Notes: generated by a model not told the origin, from the sequence alone. Counted from the first letter of the stretch, positions 1 through 7,312 are shown. The stretch: 25,876 nt of DNA from VMFP01 sp964630025 (GCA_964630025.1 CAZVRG010000015.1:1-25876), one strand, 5' to 3'. Made by a program: numbers and translations.

Positions 1-126
1 CTGCACTTCCAACAGCAAACCGTGGGACGTGTTGACCAATGGACGTGGCCGATGCTGCGAGGGAAATTTGTGCAGATACTGGAGTCAGTCGCAACCAAAC
101 CTACGCGCCTTTCCCCAAGCACCTAG
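1..126 (+). CDS. C-terminal end of an unidentified protein (5' cut by window)
   Basis: Frame 1 is open from the first base and gives 41 residues ending in a TAG at 124-126. The fragment contains GRVDQWTWPMLRGKFVQILE and looks like protein rather than random translation (aromatic and charged residues mixed, few rare residues). Only nine bases separate its stop from the ATG at 136, so it is probably the upstream member of the same operon. The piece is too short to assign a family; a glycosyltransferase or another envelope-assembly gene would fit the neighbours, but that is inference only. Confidence 0.5.
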   Translation: MHFQQQTVGRVDQWTWPMLRGKFVQILESVATKPTRLSPST

Positions 127-135
127 TCCCTACAC

Positions 136-2112
136 ATGCGCATCGCATTCGCGCTCTTCGTTCTCACCTTCTTGCCGGGCATTCCGCTGGCAGGCCTATT
201 TTTTCGCAATCTTCGACAGGGGATCGCGTGGCTGAGTATTGCTGGCACAGTTGGACTTTTGTGGTCTTCGGTGGTGACGTTGCTGCTGACAACACTTCAC
301 CTCCCATCCACCCCTCTTCTCATTGTTCTTGTACATCTATTGCCGGGTGGCGTGCTCTTCGCACGCCGACAATCGCGCGAGACCATACTTCGTGCGCTCC
401 GCGACCTGTCGTTTTCCCGCGCACATCTTCTTGTGCCAGTGATCATTGCCGTGGTGATGGGCATATTTCTTGCCGCACAGACAGGTCTGCCGACTGGTGA
501 TGTACAAAAAGCAATCTTTTGGGGTGAACGAGTTTTGGTAACCGGTCAATTGCCGAACTACGCGGACGCAGAACGTTTCAACCGCGACCCCGCGGATTTT
601 GCGACGCCCGCTCTCCACACAATGACGGCAGCTGCAATGCGGCTCACCGGTGATGCGCTTCGTGGTCCGACGTGGCTGGCGTTTCTTTCCGGTGTCTTCC
701 TGGCCGGGATTGCATCCGCCATTGCGACCATTCTTGCGCCGCGATATCAGTCTGTCCTTCCGCCACTCGCGTTTGTGCTCGCGGTTGCAAACGCCCGCGC
801 GCTCCGGTACACCGTCGCGCCCGGGTATCACTACCAGAACCTTCTCGGTGAACTTTTTCTCCTGCTTGGATTGTTTGCACTTCTGCACGCGGTAGGCGGA
901 CGTGGGCATCAGCGATCGGTGACCATCGCAGGCATTGCTGTCGGCATCCTTCCGTTTATGCACCAATTCAGCGCATTCCTTGCCGCGCTCACAATGCCGG
1001 TTATTTTGCTTCTGCTTGTTGTGAAATACCGCGGAGAGATCGCGGCGATAGTTCTCAATCGTTCGCCGCGCATGCACGCCGTATTGATTGGCGCAGGAGT
1101 GTCTCTTGGTGTCATGTCTCTGTTTGCCGTACACCGCGCATCTCTCTTCTCGAATATTGCAACGCGATTGATCAGCGCGACGCCGCACCTGCGTGACACC
1201 CTCATCCCCCTTGCACAGATTCCGGAACTTCTTGGCATCCCGTTCACGTTGCTGGGCGTCGCCGGCGTCCTCCTCGTCATCATCGGCATGCGCCGCCAGG
1301 AACTCGAGTGGCGGTGGATAGTGCTGCTTGTATGGAGTGCACTTCTTCTTGCAATCTCTCAGGGCCCCGCGTGGCTTTTGGACACTCCGTCCGCGCGCAC
1401 GCTGTTCACCCTCGCTGTTCCTCTCGCGATATTCGCTGCGTTGGCCATCGTTCGCGCAACGGAACGCATCCGCATGCTCTGGCCGCAATCCGCGCCTCTG
1501 CTCATTCCATCCGCACTTGCGCTTCTTCTTGCACCGATCGTCGGTGTGCCGCTGAACGCCGCGTTCCACGGCAGTGACAGCCCGACATCGGGAACCGCGG
1601 TACTCACCGATCACCGTCATCATCACAACGCGACGTTGACGCCGGCGATGCTCGTGATGCTGGATTTTTTGGAGAAAAATCCGCCAGCATGTAATGACGA
1701 GGTCACAGGCCAGGGGCCACAAGCCGGAGGGAACGACGACTATGCCCCATGCCCGAATGCTGTCCTCGTGGACGACTGGAATTATCGCCGCGGCACGTGG
1801 GCGATTCTTTCTCCGTACCGCATGCTGACGCGCGTTGGCGCGGACATCAGCATCCACGCCGGAGAAGCCGCGCAAAGCGCGCAGCGCCGCACACAGTATG
1901 AAGCGCTTCTCGACTTTGAGCGCATTGTTGAAAATGGTTCTCTGCCAACAATACAACCGCTCCTCCAAAAGCACGGCATCGCGCTCATCCTTGTGCGACA
2001 GGGGCCAGTCACCGAAGCCTTTCAAAAAAATCCGCTGTTGCAATCGGTTATGACGACAGCGGAAGCAGCGCTCTTCCGCGTTCGCGAAAACCATACTATC
2101 AAGCAACCATGA
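136..2112 (+). CDS. Large multi-pass membrane protein, probable GT-C-like glycosyltransferase
   Basis: This 658-residue protein starts with a hydrophobic segment and has roughly a dozen predicted membrane spans across residues 1-470, followed by a soluble C-terminal part of about 170 residues. The first extracytoplasmic loop carries an acidic residue in a GDVQKAIFWGERV context, at the place where GT-C enzymes keep their catalytic acid, and the overall plan (many spans, then a soluble C-terminal domain) is that of GT-C/PMT-like enzymes using polyprenyl-phosphate sugars. I see no diagnostic family signature, so a non-enzymatic membrane protein of the polysaccharide locus is possible. Its TGA overlaps the next gene's ATG (ATGA at 2109-2112), which indicates translational coupling to the flippase. 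Confidence 0.75.
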   Translation: MRIAFALFVLTFLPGIPLAGLFFRNLRQGIAWLSIAGTVGLLWSSVVTLLLTTLHLPSTPLLIVLVHLLPGGVLFARRQSRETILRALRDLSFSRAHLLVPVIIAVVMGIFLAAQTGLPTGDVQKAIFWGERVLVTGQLPNYADAERFNRDPADFATPALHTMTAAAMRLTGDALRGPTWLAFLSGVFLAGIASAIATILAPRYQSVLPPLAFVLAVANARALRYTVAPGYHYQNLLGELFLLLGLFALLHAVGGRGHQRSVTIAGIAVGILPFMHQFSAFLAALTMPVILLLLVVKYRGEIAAIVLNRSPRMHAVLIGAGVSLGVMSLFAVHRASLFSNIATRLISATPHLRDTLIPLAQIPELLGIPFTLLGVAGVLLVIIGMRRQELEWRWIVLLVWSALLLAISQGPAWLLDTPSARTLFTLAVPLAIFAALAIVRATERIRMLWPQSAPLLIPSALALLLAPIVGVPLNAAFHGSDSPTSGTAVLTDHRHHHNATLTPAMLVMLDFLEKNPPACNDEVTGQGPQAGGNDDYAPCPNAVLVDDWNYRRGTWAILSPYRMLTRVGADISIHAGEAAQSAQRRTQYEALLDFERIVENGSLPTIQPLLQKHGIALILVRQGPVTEAFQKNPLLQSVMTTAEAALFRVRENHTIKQP

Positions 2113-3590
2113 TCTCTTCGCTTTTTGCGATTCGTCGCACACGACGCCTCTCCGGCGCCGCCTATCTTGCGGTGTCTCAAGCCATCCTGTTGGCGCTTGG
2201 GTATGTCACGCACATTCTCGTCGGCAAAATCGGCGGTCCGCCGCTCTACGGCGTGTACGGCGTGGTGCTGTCGTTAATGACCATTATCAACATGCTCCTG
2301 ACGCTTGGCATCCCCGTGGCAACATCCAAAGAGACCGCTGAAGATGAAGCAAACAGCGGCGGTGTCTTTCTCTCGGCGCTTCGGCTGCAGCTGGTGTTTG
2401 CCGTTGTGTTGAGCGTCGGTACTGCGCTTTTGGCCGAACCGTTCGCCACACTGCTCGGCGACGCGCGCCTCACACCCATTGTCCGTTTCACCGCAGTGAT
2501 TTTTCCCGCCACGGCGGTGTACGCGCTGTTGGGAAATTACTTCAATGGCCTGCACGCATTTGCATCCCAGGCAGCGCTGACGATTGTGTACGCCCTTATG
2601 AAACTTGCGGGGTCCGTTGGGTTCCTGTTTCTCTTTCGCTCCGTGCCGGCCGCCTTGTCCGGTTTCGTCGTGGGCGGCCTCGCGGCAACGGCTGTCGGAC
2701 TCTTGCAGGCATGGTCCACGATCCGCGGACATATCCAGCGCTCGATTCCCGCCCGCCGTCTGTTTATCTTTGCGGGGACATTCGTCGGCACCTCTATCGC
2801 GCTACAAATTCTGATGAGCCTCGACTTGTTTTTGGTAAAACGCTTCCTGCAAGATGACACGCTGGTGGGATACTACAACGCTGCGACGACGATCGCGCGC
2901 ATCCCCTATTTCATTCTGCAAGGACTCGGTTTTGTGTTCCTCCCGAGCGTGGCAAAGCTCTTCGCACAGGATATTGTCCGCGCCCGCGCATTCATTCGGG
3001 AGATTTTCCGGTATCTCTTTCTCTTTCTCGCGCCTGTCACTGCATTGGCGGCAACGACAAGTAAAGCGCTCCTGCATCTCTTCTTTTCTCCTGAATATCA
3101 ACCGGCGGCGCGCTCTTTGACGCTCCTCAGCATCGCGCTCGGGTTTCTGTCTGCATTTTATCTTCTCTCGACGATCGCAGCTGGAGCCGGCAAGCCCAAA
3201 ATCCCGCTTCGTATTTCCTGGTTGCTCATTCCGCTGGCGGGCGCTCTTGGCGCAGTGTTCATCCCGCGCGCGGGACTGGAAGGCGCTGCCATCGCCACAT
3301 TTGGCGCCGCAATCACTGGAGCGGTTGTCCTTGCGATATATCTGTATGCCCAATTCCGTCTTACCTTTCCGCTTTCTACGCTTGTCCGAACACTCGTTGC
3401 CACAGGTATCACTGTCCTTCCGACGTATCTCGTGACACCACCGACGATTTTTCTTCCGCTCTGGTACGTGCTGCTGCTGACTGTCTACGTCTTGGCACTA
3501 TTTGCTCTTGGCGAAATCCGTCGCGAGGATATTGCATATGCACGGAGCCTTTTACCCGGACGCGACAAGACCGAACTCCCAGCCACATGA
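2109..3590 (+). CDS. Polysaccharide/oligosaccharide flippase (Wzx/MurJ-MATE superfamily)
   Basis: The 493-residue protein is hydrophobic throughout, with about 14 predicted spans, the usual length and plan for Wzx-type flippases that move lipid-linked glycans across the cytoplasmic membrane. The N-terminal segment around residues 20-80, with SQAILLALGYVTHILVGKIG followed by a GVYGVVLS motif, matches the start of polysaccharide-biosynthesis MATE-like proteins, and a second similar half with a DLFLVKRFLQDD stretch near residue 240 is typical of the internal repeat. It overlaps both neighbours by four bases (ATGA), so the three genes are probably translated from one mRNA. The transported glycan cannot be told from sequence. 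Confidence 0.9.
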   Translation: MISSLFAIRRTRRLSGAAYLAVSQAILLALGYVTHILVGKIGGPPLYGVYGVVLSLMTIINMLLTLGIPVATSKETAEDEANSGGVFLSALRLQLVFAVVLSVGTALLAEPFATLLGDARLTPIVRFTAVIFPATAVYALLGNYFNGLHAFASQAALTIVYALMKLAGSVGFLFLFRSVPAALSGFVVGGLAATAVGLLQAWSTIRGHIQRSIPARRLFIFAGTFVGTSIALQILMSLDLFLVKRFLQDDTLVGYYNAATTIARIPYFILQGLGFVFLPSVAKLFAQDIVRARAFIREIFRYLFLFLAPVTALAATTSKALLHLFFSPEYQPAARSLTLLSIALGFLSAFYLLSTIAAGAGKPKIPLRISWLLIPLAGALGAVFIPRAGLEGAAIATFGAAITGAVVLAIYLYAQFRLTFPLSTLVRTLVATGITVLPTYLVTPPTIFLPLWYVLLLTVYVLALFALGEIRREDIAYARSLLPGRDKTELPAT

Positions 3591-4186
3591 ACCATACCCA
3601 TACCGCACGCGCGGCACTCCTGACAGTTGGCGTTGGCATTCTTGCATTTATACTTTTTGATGTCTTTCCGACGCAGGAACTTTCTCTGACGCCGAGTGCC
3701 CGTCGACAGGGAGTGACGCTGACAACAATTCACGGTATGCCATTCACCCGCACAGACGATTCTGTGCGTATCACCGAACCGCTCGCGCACATGCGGATTC
3801 CGCTACATCGCAGCGTACTTGGAAAACGTCTTATGGTCCGTGCGGATGTTCGACTCGAGAGCGGCGACCGTCTCGAGCTTGGAGTGAAAAAAGGTGCTTT
3901 TTGGTTGGACTATGAGCGGCGTGAACTGCTGCGTGACGTGCGCGCACCGGGTGAGCGCGGCGCCGTTATACACCGCGAAGTGATATTTGATCTTGCGAAC
4001 GCATTTGTGAACGATGACGGGACAATCGAGCTGATGTTTTTTACACACGGACCAGACGAAGATCGTCTTGTGCTCTCTATCGACACACTCGACATTCGCA
4101 TTGAGCCCGGACAATGGAATGTCGCGACGCTTGTGCAGCGTGCGCGCGGAGGAATACGTGATCTTATCCGACGGCCTTCGGTATAA
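3587..4186 (+). CDS. Membrane-anchored hypothetical protein of the polysaccharide operon
   Basis: This 199-residue protein has one N-terminal hydrophobic helix (about residues 8-26) followed by a soluble domain presumably outside the membrane. The domain alternates short hydrophobic and charged stretches in a way that suggests mostly beta structure, with a sequence such as GDRLELGVKKGAFWLDYERR in the middle, and ends with a basic tail. No cysteine or lipobox is visible, so it is not a lipoprotein. It overlaps the flippase stop by four bases. I do not recognise a family; a carbohydrate-binding or chain-length role would fit the location but has no direct support. Confidence 0.75.
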   Translation: MNHTHTARAALLTVGVGILAFILFDVFPTQELSLTPSARRQGVTLTTIHGMPFTRTDDSVRITEPLAHMRIPLHRSVLGKRLMVRADVRLESGDRLELGVKKGAFWLDYERRELLRDVRAPGERGAVIHREVIFDLANAFVNDDGTIELMFFTHGPDEDRLVLSIDTLDIRIEPGQWNVATLVQRARGGIRDLIRRPSV

Positions 4187-4189
4187 CGT

Positions 4190-4579
4190 GTGATGCGTAT
4201 ACTTCGACATTCTCCCGCAACGCTCCGCGGTATCGCCATCGGGCTTTGGATTCTCACGGGGCTTGTGTTTCTCGCCGACGCACTGCTCCCGGGAATCGGA
4301 AGGCTTCCTACACTTGCGCCGTGGCTCTTGGCTGCTTCGGTCGCCTGGACCGCAGTCATCCCCCAACGTGAAAGTGCTATCATACATGATAGCACTTCTC
4401 GCAGTGAAAGAACTCCCCGCCCGCAACCGTCACGGGCACTCCTTCTGATCGGCTTCGCGTTCGCGCTCGCCATCAGCTTCACAATCGTCCGCGATGGAAC
4501 GAACCGTTCATTTCTGTTCGGTGCGTTGACCGCCGGAGCAGCGCTTATGCTGTGGTTTCCAAAGAAAAACCCCGCGTGA
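4190..4579 (+). CDS. Small hydrophobic membrane protein, unknown function
   Basis: The protein has about 129 residues and probably four membrane helices arranged as two pairs separated by a polar loop (about residues 60-82). Either the GTG at 4190 or the adjacent ATG at 4193 could be the start; the ATG is more likely. It follows the previous stop by only three to six bases and is the last gene of the + strand operon. The polar loop is encoded by a perfect 11-base inverted repeat (4372-4397), which is odd for a coding region and may be an insertion. No family is recognised. Confidence 0.65.
   Translation: MMRILRHSPATLRGIAIGLWILTGLVFLADALLPGIGRLPTLAPWLLAASVAWTAVIPQRESAIIHDSTSRSERTPRPQPSRALLLIGFAFALAISFTIVRDGTNRSFLFGALTAGAALMLWFPKKNPA
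4372..4397. repeat. Perfect 26-bp inverted repeat inside a coding region
   Basis: The arms AAGTGCTATCA (4372-4382) and TGATAGCACTT (4387-4397) are exact reverse complements around the loop TACA. Both arms contain TGCTATCA, the same string as the extended -10 region of the promoter at 5882-5909. It lies in the polar loop of the small membrane protein. There is no T-run on either side, so it is not a conventional terminator. Confidence 0.8.
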
Positions 4580-4601
4580 GGTGCGGAATACATGAAACAT
4601 A

Positions 4602-4630
4602 TTGACAACAACGAATTATCGCGGTAAGAA
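4602..4630 (+). promoter_or_regulatory. Possible promoter of the gene at 4685
   Basis: A perfect TTGACA lies at 4602-4607, and after a 17-base spacer the hexamer TAAGAA (4625-4630) sits at the -10 position. The -10 is poor, matching the consensus at three of six bases, so the call rests mainly on the -35 and on the position in the only sizeable gap between the upstream operon and the next gene. Confidence 0.35.
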
Positions 4631-4684
4631 CGTGATAGAGAACGTTACAGCGTTCCTTACAACTTCCTTTTTGGAGAACTGATA

Positions 4685-5326
4685 GTGTGCGCTCCCATTG
4701 CGTGGACGAGAGATTTGCTCCCCCCAGGCACATTCTGGTCAAACGACGAGTTTACACGAGACCGTGTTGCCGCAATCCAACTGGTCAGAAAAATCGGCAG
4801 AATGCTTGCCGCTGAGCATCCGGAAGTCGCGGAACTCTACCGCGACACGAATGAGATGCTGACCTGCCTGGATATTGCTCGCCGCATCCTCTCTGACGAA
4901 GAAGTCGCCCGATCTCCTGACGTCGCTTCGAAGGCTGTTGTGTATGCTCTGAAGTTACTCATCCCAGAGCAGGAACGCGCACAGATAACTCATATCCGCC
5001 GCGGACAACATATCCGTCAACGCTGGGACTTCACGAGTGAAGAATTCCGAGCTCACTGCCGAGCGGCTGCACAGAAACGCCATGAAAAGTGTGGCGTCGA
5101 CGTACCCGCCATGCTGGGCGGACGCGGAAGAACCGCCTGGATACTAGAAGAGAAGCGCGCGCTCATGGAACTCGCCGCGAGCGGCGCGTACGTGGGTGTT
5201 TGTGGTGGTCCAGACTACGGGCATATTGCAGTGCTTCTGAACGAGCGCTTCCATCAGGGACACCCCGTACGGTATGAGAATAGTTGCACGTCCATGGCTG
5301 CCTATCTGAAACGGAAGAAACGGTAG
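4685..5326 (+). CDS. Hypothetical protein, possible Myb/SANT-like nucleic-acid-binding C-terminus
   Basis: The GTG at 4685 is chosen because GGAGA at 4673-4677 sits at normal Shine-Dalgarno distance; this gives 213 residues. The N-terminal half is helical and charged. The C-terminal half (about residues 115-213) has a WDFTSEEFRAHCRAAAQKRH stretch, then GGRGRTAW, then an acidic helix (LEEKRALMELA), then HIAVLLNERFHQGHPVR and a basic end. Spaced tryptophan or aromatic residues, an acidic first helix and a basic last helix recall Myb/SANT or helix-turn-helix modules, but I cannot assign a named family. It has its own leader and an intrinsic terminator directly downstream (5342-5372), so it is probably transcribed alone. 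Confidence 0.7.
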   Translation: MCAPIAWTRDLLPPGTFWSNDEFTRDRVAAIQLVRKIGRMLAAEHPEVAELYRDTNEMLTCLDIARRILSDEEVARSPDVASKAVVYALKLLIPEQERAQITHIRRGQHIRQRWDFTSEEFRAHCRAAAQKRHEKCGVDVPAMLGGRGRTAWILEEKRALMELAASGAYVGVCGGPDYGHIAVLLNERFHQGHPVRYENSCTSMAAYLKRKKR

Positions 5327-5341
5327 ATAGACTAGCAACGC

Positions 5342-5372
5342 AGGCCTTCTTTTTAGAGGGCCTTTTCTTTTT
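5342..5372 (+). terminator. Intrinsic terminator after the gene at 4685-5326
   Basis: AGGCCTTC (5342-5349) pairs with GAGGGCCT (5356-5363), with one G-U pair, around a TTTTTA loop, and is followed by a T-rich tract (TTTCTTTTT). It starts 16 bases after the stop codon. Confidence 0.8.
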
Positions 5373-5379
5373 CAACTAC

Positions 5380-5408
5380 AGAAACGCCAGCATCGAGTGA
5401 TGCTGGCG
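5380..5408 (-). terminator. Intrinsic terminator after the DksA/TraR-type gene
   Basis: CGCCAGCATC (5385-5394) and GATGCTGGCG (5399-5408) form a perfect 10-bp stem with a four-base loop. Read on the minus strand it is followed by TTTCT and lies just beyond the TAA at 5416-5418. It is back to back with the + strand terminator at 5342-5372, so the two convergent genes each have their own stop signal. Confidence 0.75.
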
Positions 5409-5415
5409 GGGGTTG

Positions 5416-5835
5416 TTAGAATACATCGTCCCCGGTCAGACCAGTGTCTTCCTCGGGAGTCGGCGGAAAGTACCCTTCCGTTCGCTCTTCCTTCCGCTGA
5501 CAGGTACAACACTTCACCGCGTACGGAAGCGCATTCAAACGAGCGATGGGGATCTTCGTTTGGCATACCTCGCAGAGGCCGTAGGTTCCCGCCTTCAGTC
5601 GCTGTAAGGCACGTGCAACCTCGACCAACTCGTGAGCTTCGAGTTCCGCCAACTGTGCGCCGATGTCCTCGTCGTCCGCATCGGGATCAGCCTGCGTACC
5701 CTCGCCGGCATCGCCCTGTGCAGTCTTCTCTCTGTGCGGAGACTCACGCTGCCAGCGATCCGCACGACGGCAGAGCTCTGCCCGCCGCTCGATGAGCACC
5801 CTGTGCAACCGAAGCAATGCATCTCGTCTTGCCAT
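5416..5835 (-). CDS. DksA/TraR-type C4 zinc-finger protein
   Basis: Read from the ATG at 5835, the product has 139 residues. Residues 1-35 form a basic helix; an acidic, disordered-looking segment with DPDADDEDIGAQ follows (about 51-61), resembling the acidic tip of DksA/TraR coiled coils; a second helix leads to a C4 zinc finger with CEVC at 88-91 and C109/C112. Proteins of this family bind the RNA polymerase secondary channel and adjust initiation, often with ppGpp. The same frame is open further upstream to 5916, but a GAGGT Shine-Dalgarno lies just before 5835 and the promoter at 5882-5909 would lie inside the longer version, so the short start is preferred. The gene is monocistronic. Confidence 0.85.
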   Translation of the reverse strand: MARRDALLRLHRVLIERRAELCRRADRWQRESPHREKTAQGDAGEGTQADPDADDEDIGAQLAELEAHELVEVARALQRLKAGTYGLCEVCQTKIPIARLNALPYAVKCCTCQRKEERTEGYFPPTPEEDTGLTGDDVF

Positions 5836-5881
5836 TGTTTCTACCTCGAACAGAGATCCGTTATGAAAAAACAGTGTGCCC

Positions 5882-5909
5882 ATGATAGCAGGAAAGGGGG
5901 CACAGTCAA
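5882..5909 (-). promoter_or_regulatory. Sigma-70-type promoter of the DksA/TraR-type gene
   Basis: On the minus strand TTGACT (5904-5909) and TATCAT (5882-5887) are separated by 16 bases, and the -10 is preceded by TGC, giving the extended form TGCTATCAT. Transcription would start near 5875 and leave a leader of about 40 bases before the ATG at 5835. Confidence 0.7.
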
Positions 5910-5959
5910 GGTACAAGACCGCCCCACTTCGCCTTGGAGGCTTCCCCCGACTTCTAACT

Positions 5960-5986
5960 AACTATAGAGGTTAAACCTCTATAGTT
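5960..5986. repeat. Near-perfect 27-bp palindrome upstream of the DksA/TraR-type promoter
   Basis: AACTATAGAGGTT (5960-5972) and AACCTCTATAGTT (5974-5986) are exact reverse complements around one central A. Neither side has a T-run, so terminator function is unlikely. It lies about 50 bases upstream of the -35 at 5904-5909 and just beyond the terminator at 6000-6028, and could be an operator or activator site, or a small repeat element. Confidence 0.75.
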
Positions 5987-5999
5987 CAGAACTTCAAGG

Positions 6000-6028
6000 A
6001 AAAACCCGCTGGGAAATCCCCAACGGGT
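6000..6028 (-). terminator. Intrinsic terminator on the minus strand
   Basis: On the minus strand CCCGTTGGG pairs with CCCAGCGGG (one G-U pair) around GATTT and is followed by TTTTT. In plus coordinates the stem arms are 6006-6014 and 6020-6028. It sits eight bases beyond a minus-strand TGA at 6037-6039, which supports a minus-strand gene ending there. Confidence 0.8.
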
Positions 6029-6036
6029 AGAGCTTA

Positions 6037-6235
6037 TCATGCGGAACGTGCAACCTTTTTCTTTTGAGACTTCCGACTCCTTCGCAGAATCTCGGCTGCT
6101 GTTTCGCGTGCCTTTGCGCTTGTCGTGCGCCGACCTGCACGCGTAGGGGGTTCTGGCGGCGAAAATGCGGGTCTTCGCCGGGGCGATGTCATCAAATCCG
6201 TGGACGGCGCGGCGGTCGGCGGCGTTAGGGACCTT
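6037..6235 (-). CDS. C-terminal fragment of an unidentified basic protein (cut by assembly gap)
   Basis: A minus-strand frame enters from the N gap and ends at TGA 6037-6039, immediately before a strong minus-strand terminator. The last 27 or so residues are very basic and helical (SAKARETAAEILRRSRKSQ, then a lysine run). The part nearer the gap is Pro/Arg/Ser-rich and is probably not protein, because the opposite strand there reads as a PDZ domain. It may be the tail of the HEAT-repeat protein across the gap or an unrelated gene; the gap length is unknown, so frame continuity cannot be judged. Confidence 0.35.
6110..6235 (+). pseudogene. PDZ-domain fragment abutting the assembly gap
   Basis: The + strand frame ending at 6235 reads GGENAGLRRGDVIKSVDG (6155-6208) and then AAVGGVRDL, a clear match to the carboxylate-binding and central-helix region of PDZ domains such as those of HtrA/DegP-type proteases. 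The upstream part ALVVRRPARVGG could be the preceding strand. The frame has a stop at 6065-6067 and no protease domain before it, and nothing beyond the gap continues it. It is therefore a remnant, or a misjoined contig end, rather than a working gene. Confidence 0.5.
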
Positions 6236-6245
6236 NNNNNNNNNN
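6236..6245. other. Assembly gap (10 N)
   Basis: Ten Ns mark a scaffold join of unknown true length. The sequences on the two sides do not continue each other in any frame I can support: a PDZ-like + strand reading on the left, a HEAT-repeat minus-strand gene on the right. Confidence 1.
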
Positions 6246-7018
6246 GCCAATGTGCATGAGGCGTTCCCTTTCCACATCGTAGCGCTTCATGATTCGACGC
6301 CACTTTTTCTCGTCCTCTTCTTTTGTCGACGTCCGCGCAAGTTTCTCAAGTGCGTCAACGACATGGTTCTCATTCGTGAAATTGCTGAGGTGGTTAGCTA
6401 CCTCGGCGTGGAGATCAGTACTCGCTCCAAAGAAATAACCACAATAGCGATTCTGAAACTCTCTTGTTTCAGGATCACAAAAGTTCAAAGCTTCGATCAG
6501 TGCTGGTATTGCCTCAAGTGTCACGCCAAGGTCTCTAAGTGCATATATGGCAGCTACACAGAGACCCGGATGGCGATCAACGAGAAGTCTTGCAAGGGCT
6601 GGAGAAGCAATGCGGCCTTTTGGTCCCATGGATGCTATTGCTTGGATCGCGACTGAACGATATTCCTCGCTTTTATCCTCATCACGAATAACATCAGTAG
6701 AAATGGAATGCTTTCTTCCGCAGCGCAGCGAAACCGCCCTAATGCCCTTGCAGCTTCCCAATAGAGCTTCTCATCCTTAAGACCGAAAACAAGCACAGTG
6801 ACTGCTTCGGGGGCTACGCGACCATGTCGTGAGAGGGCAATCGCAGCCGTAACCCGCACAGAAATTTCTTTTTCGTGCAGGGCATTCACAAGCGCTGACA
6901 CTGCAGTCGCGTTCAGCGTTTTCCGATTACCAAGAAGTTCTGCTGCGAGTGCTCGGATTTCTACCGACGGGTTACGAAGCGCTGTTATCAATCCAGAAAT
7001 CAGTCGGCCATTCTGCAT
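6246..7018 (-). pseudogene. HEAT-repeat protein, frameshifted and truncated by the gap
   Basis: Two overlapping minus-strand frames together make one HEAT-repeat protein. The first begins at ATG 7018 with an AGGAGGT Shine-Dalgarno (7025-7031) and a strong promoter upstream, and gives typical repeats such as VEIRALAAELLG, ISVRVTAAIALSRHG and KLYWEAARALGRF. The repeat pattern continues in the -1 frame from about position 6700 (EEYRSVAIQAIASMGPKG, then HPGLCVAAIYALRDLG) and runs into the N gap. One missing base near 6690-6710 explains the shift. I see no slippery heptamer for programmed frameshifting, so a real mutation or an assembly error is likely. HEAT proteins are helical scaffolds; no enzymatic function is implied. 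Confidence 0.75.
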
Positions 7019-7070
7019 GGGCGGACCTCCTTTTTGTTTGGTTAAGGAACACGACCTTTAAGGCTCCGAG

Positions 7071-7099
7071 ATTGTAGAGAGAAACGAGAACTGTGTCAA
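7071..7099 (-). promoter_or_regulatory. Strong sigma-70-type promoter of the HEAT-repeat gene
   Basis: On the minus strand TTGACA (7094-7099) and TACAAT (7071-7076) are separated by exactly 17 bases, five or more matches to consensus in each box. Transcription would start near 7064, about 46 bases before the ATG at 7018. Confidence 0.75.
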
Positions 7100-7164
7100 G
7101 AAAGCTTTGTATATATGTACACACGAAGTGATGTGGAAAAGCGGGGTTGACGGAATCTTATGCC

Positions 7165-7312
7165 GCGGTACGTTTGAGGCAGAGATCGTTTTTTCACTGT
7201 CTGTCGTTTGTGCGAAGTGAAGTGGGTGTAACTCCCACACTGTGCCGCAACGGTAACCCGTCTCTGCTTGATACCAGAGCCGTGGGAGTCCGATCCTTCG
7301 CAGAACGTATAT
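7165..7312 (+). ncRNA. Cobalamin (B12) riboswitch
   Basis: The conserved core is visible in order: GAAGTGGGTGTAACTCCCAC (7217-7236), then CTGTGCCGCAACGGTAA (7240-7256), a variable arm, then GAGTCCGATCC (7286-7296), which corresponds to the B12-box side. Closing helices can be drawn between TACGTT (7169-7174) and AACGTA (7304-7309) and between GATCG and CGATC. These features match the RF00174 family, whose members bind adenosylcobalamin or related corrinoids and repress downstream genes. It lies 5' of the gene at 7455 on the same strand. A clear promoter for it is not visible; TTGACG at 7147 is too close to the first helix to serve. Confidence 0.8.

Noticed and set aside
337..2142. A 601-codon minus-strand frame across the first membrane protein gene
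   Set aside because: The translation is rich in Arg, Cys and His, with no motif; it is a shadow of the + strand membrane protein.
5836..5916. Longer start (5916) for the DksA/TraR-type gene
   Set aside because: The promoter at 5882-5909 would lie inside it, and a good Shine-Dalgarno precedes the ATG at 5835.
7147..7174. TTGACG at 7147 with TACGTT as a promoter for the riboswitch
   Set aside because: TACGTT forms the first helix of the aptamer, so transcription must start upstream of it.
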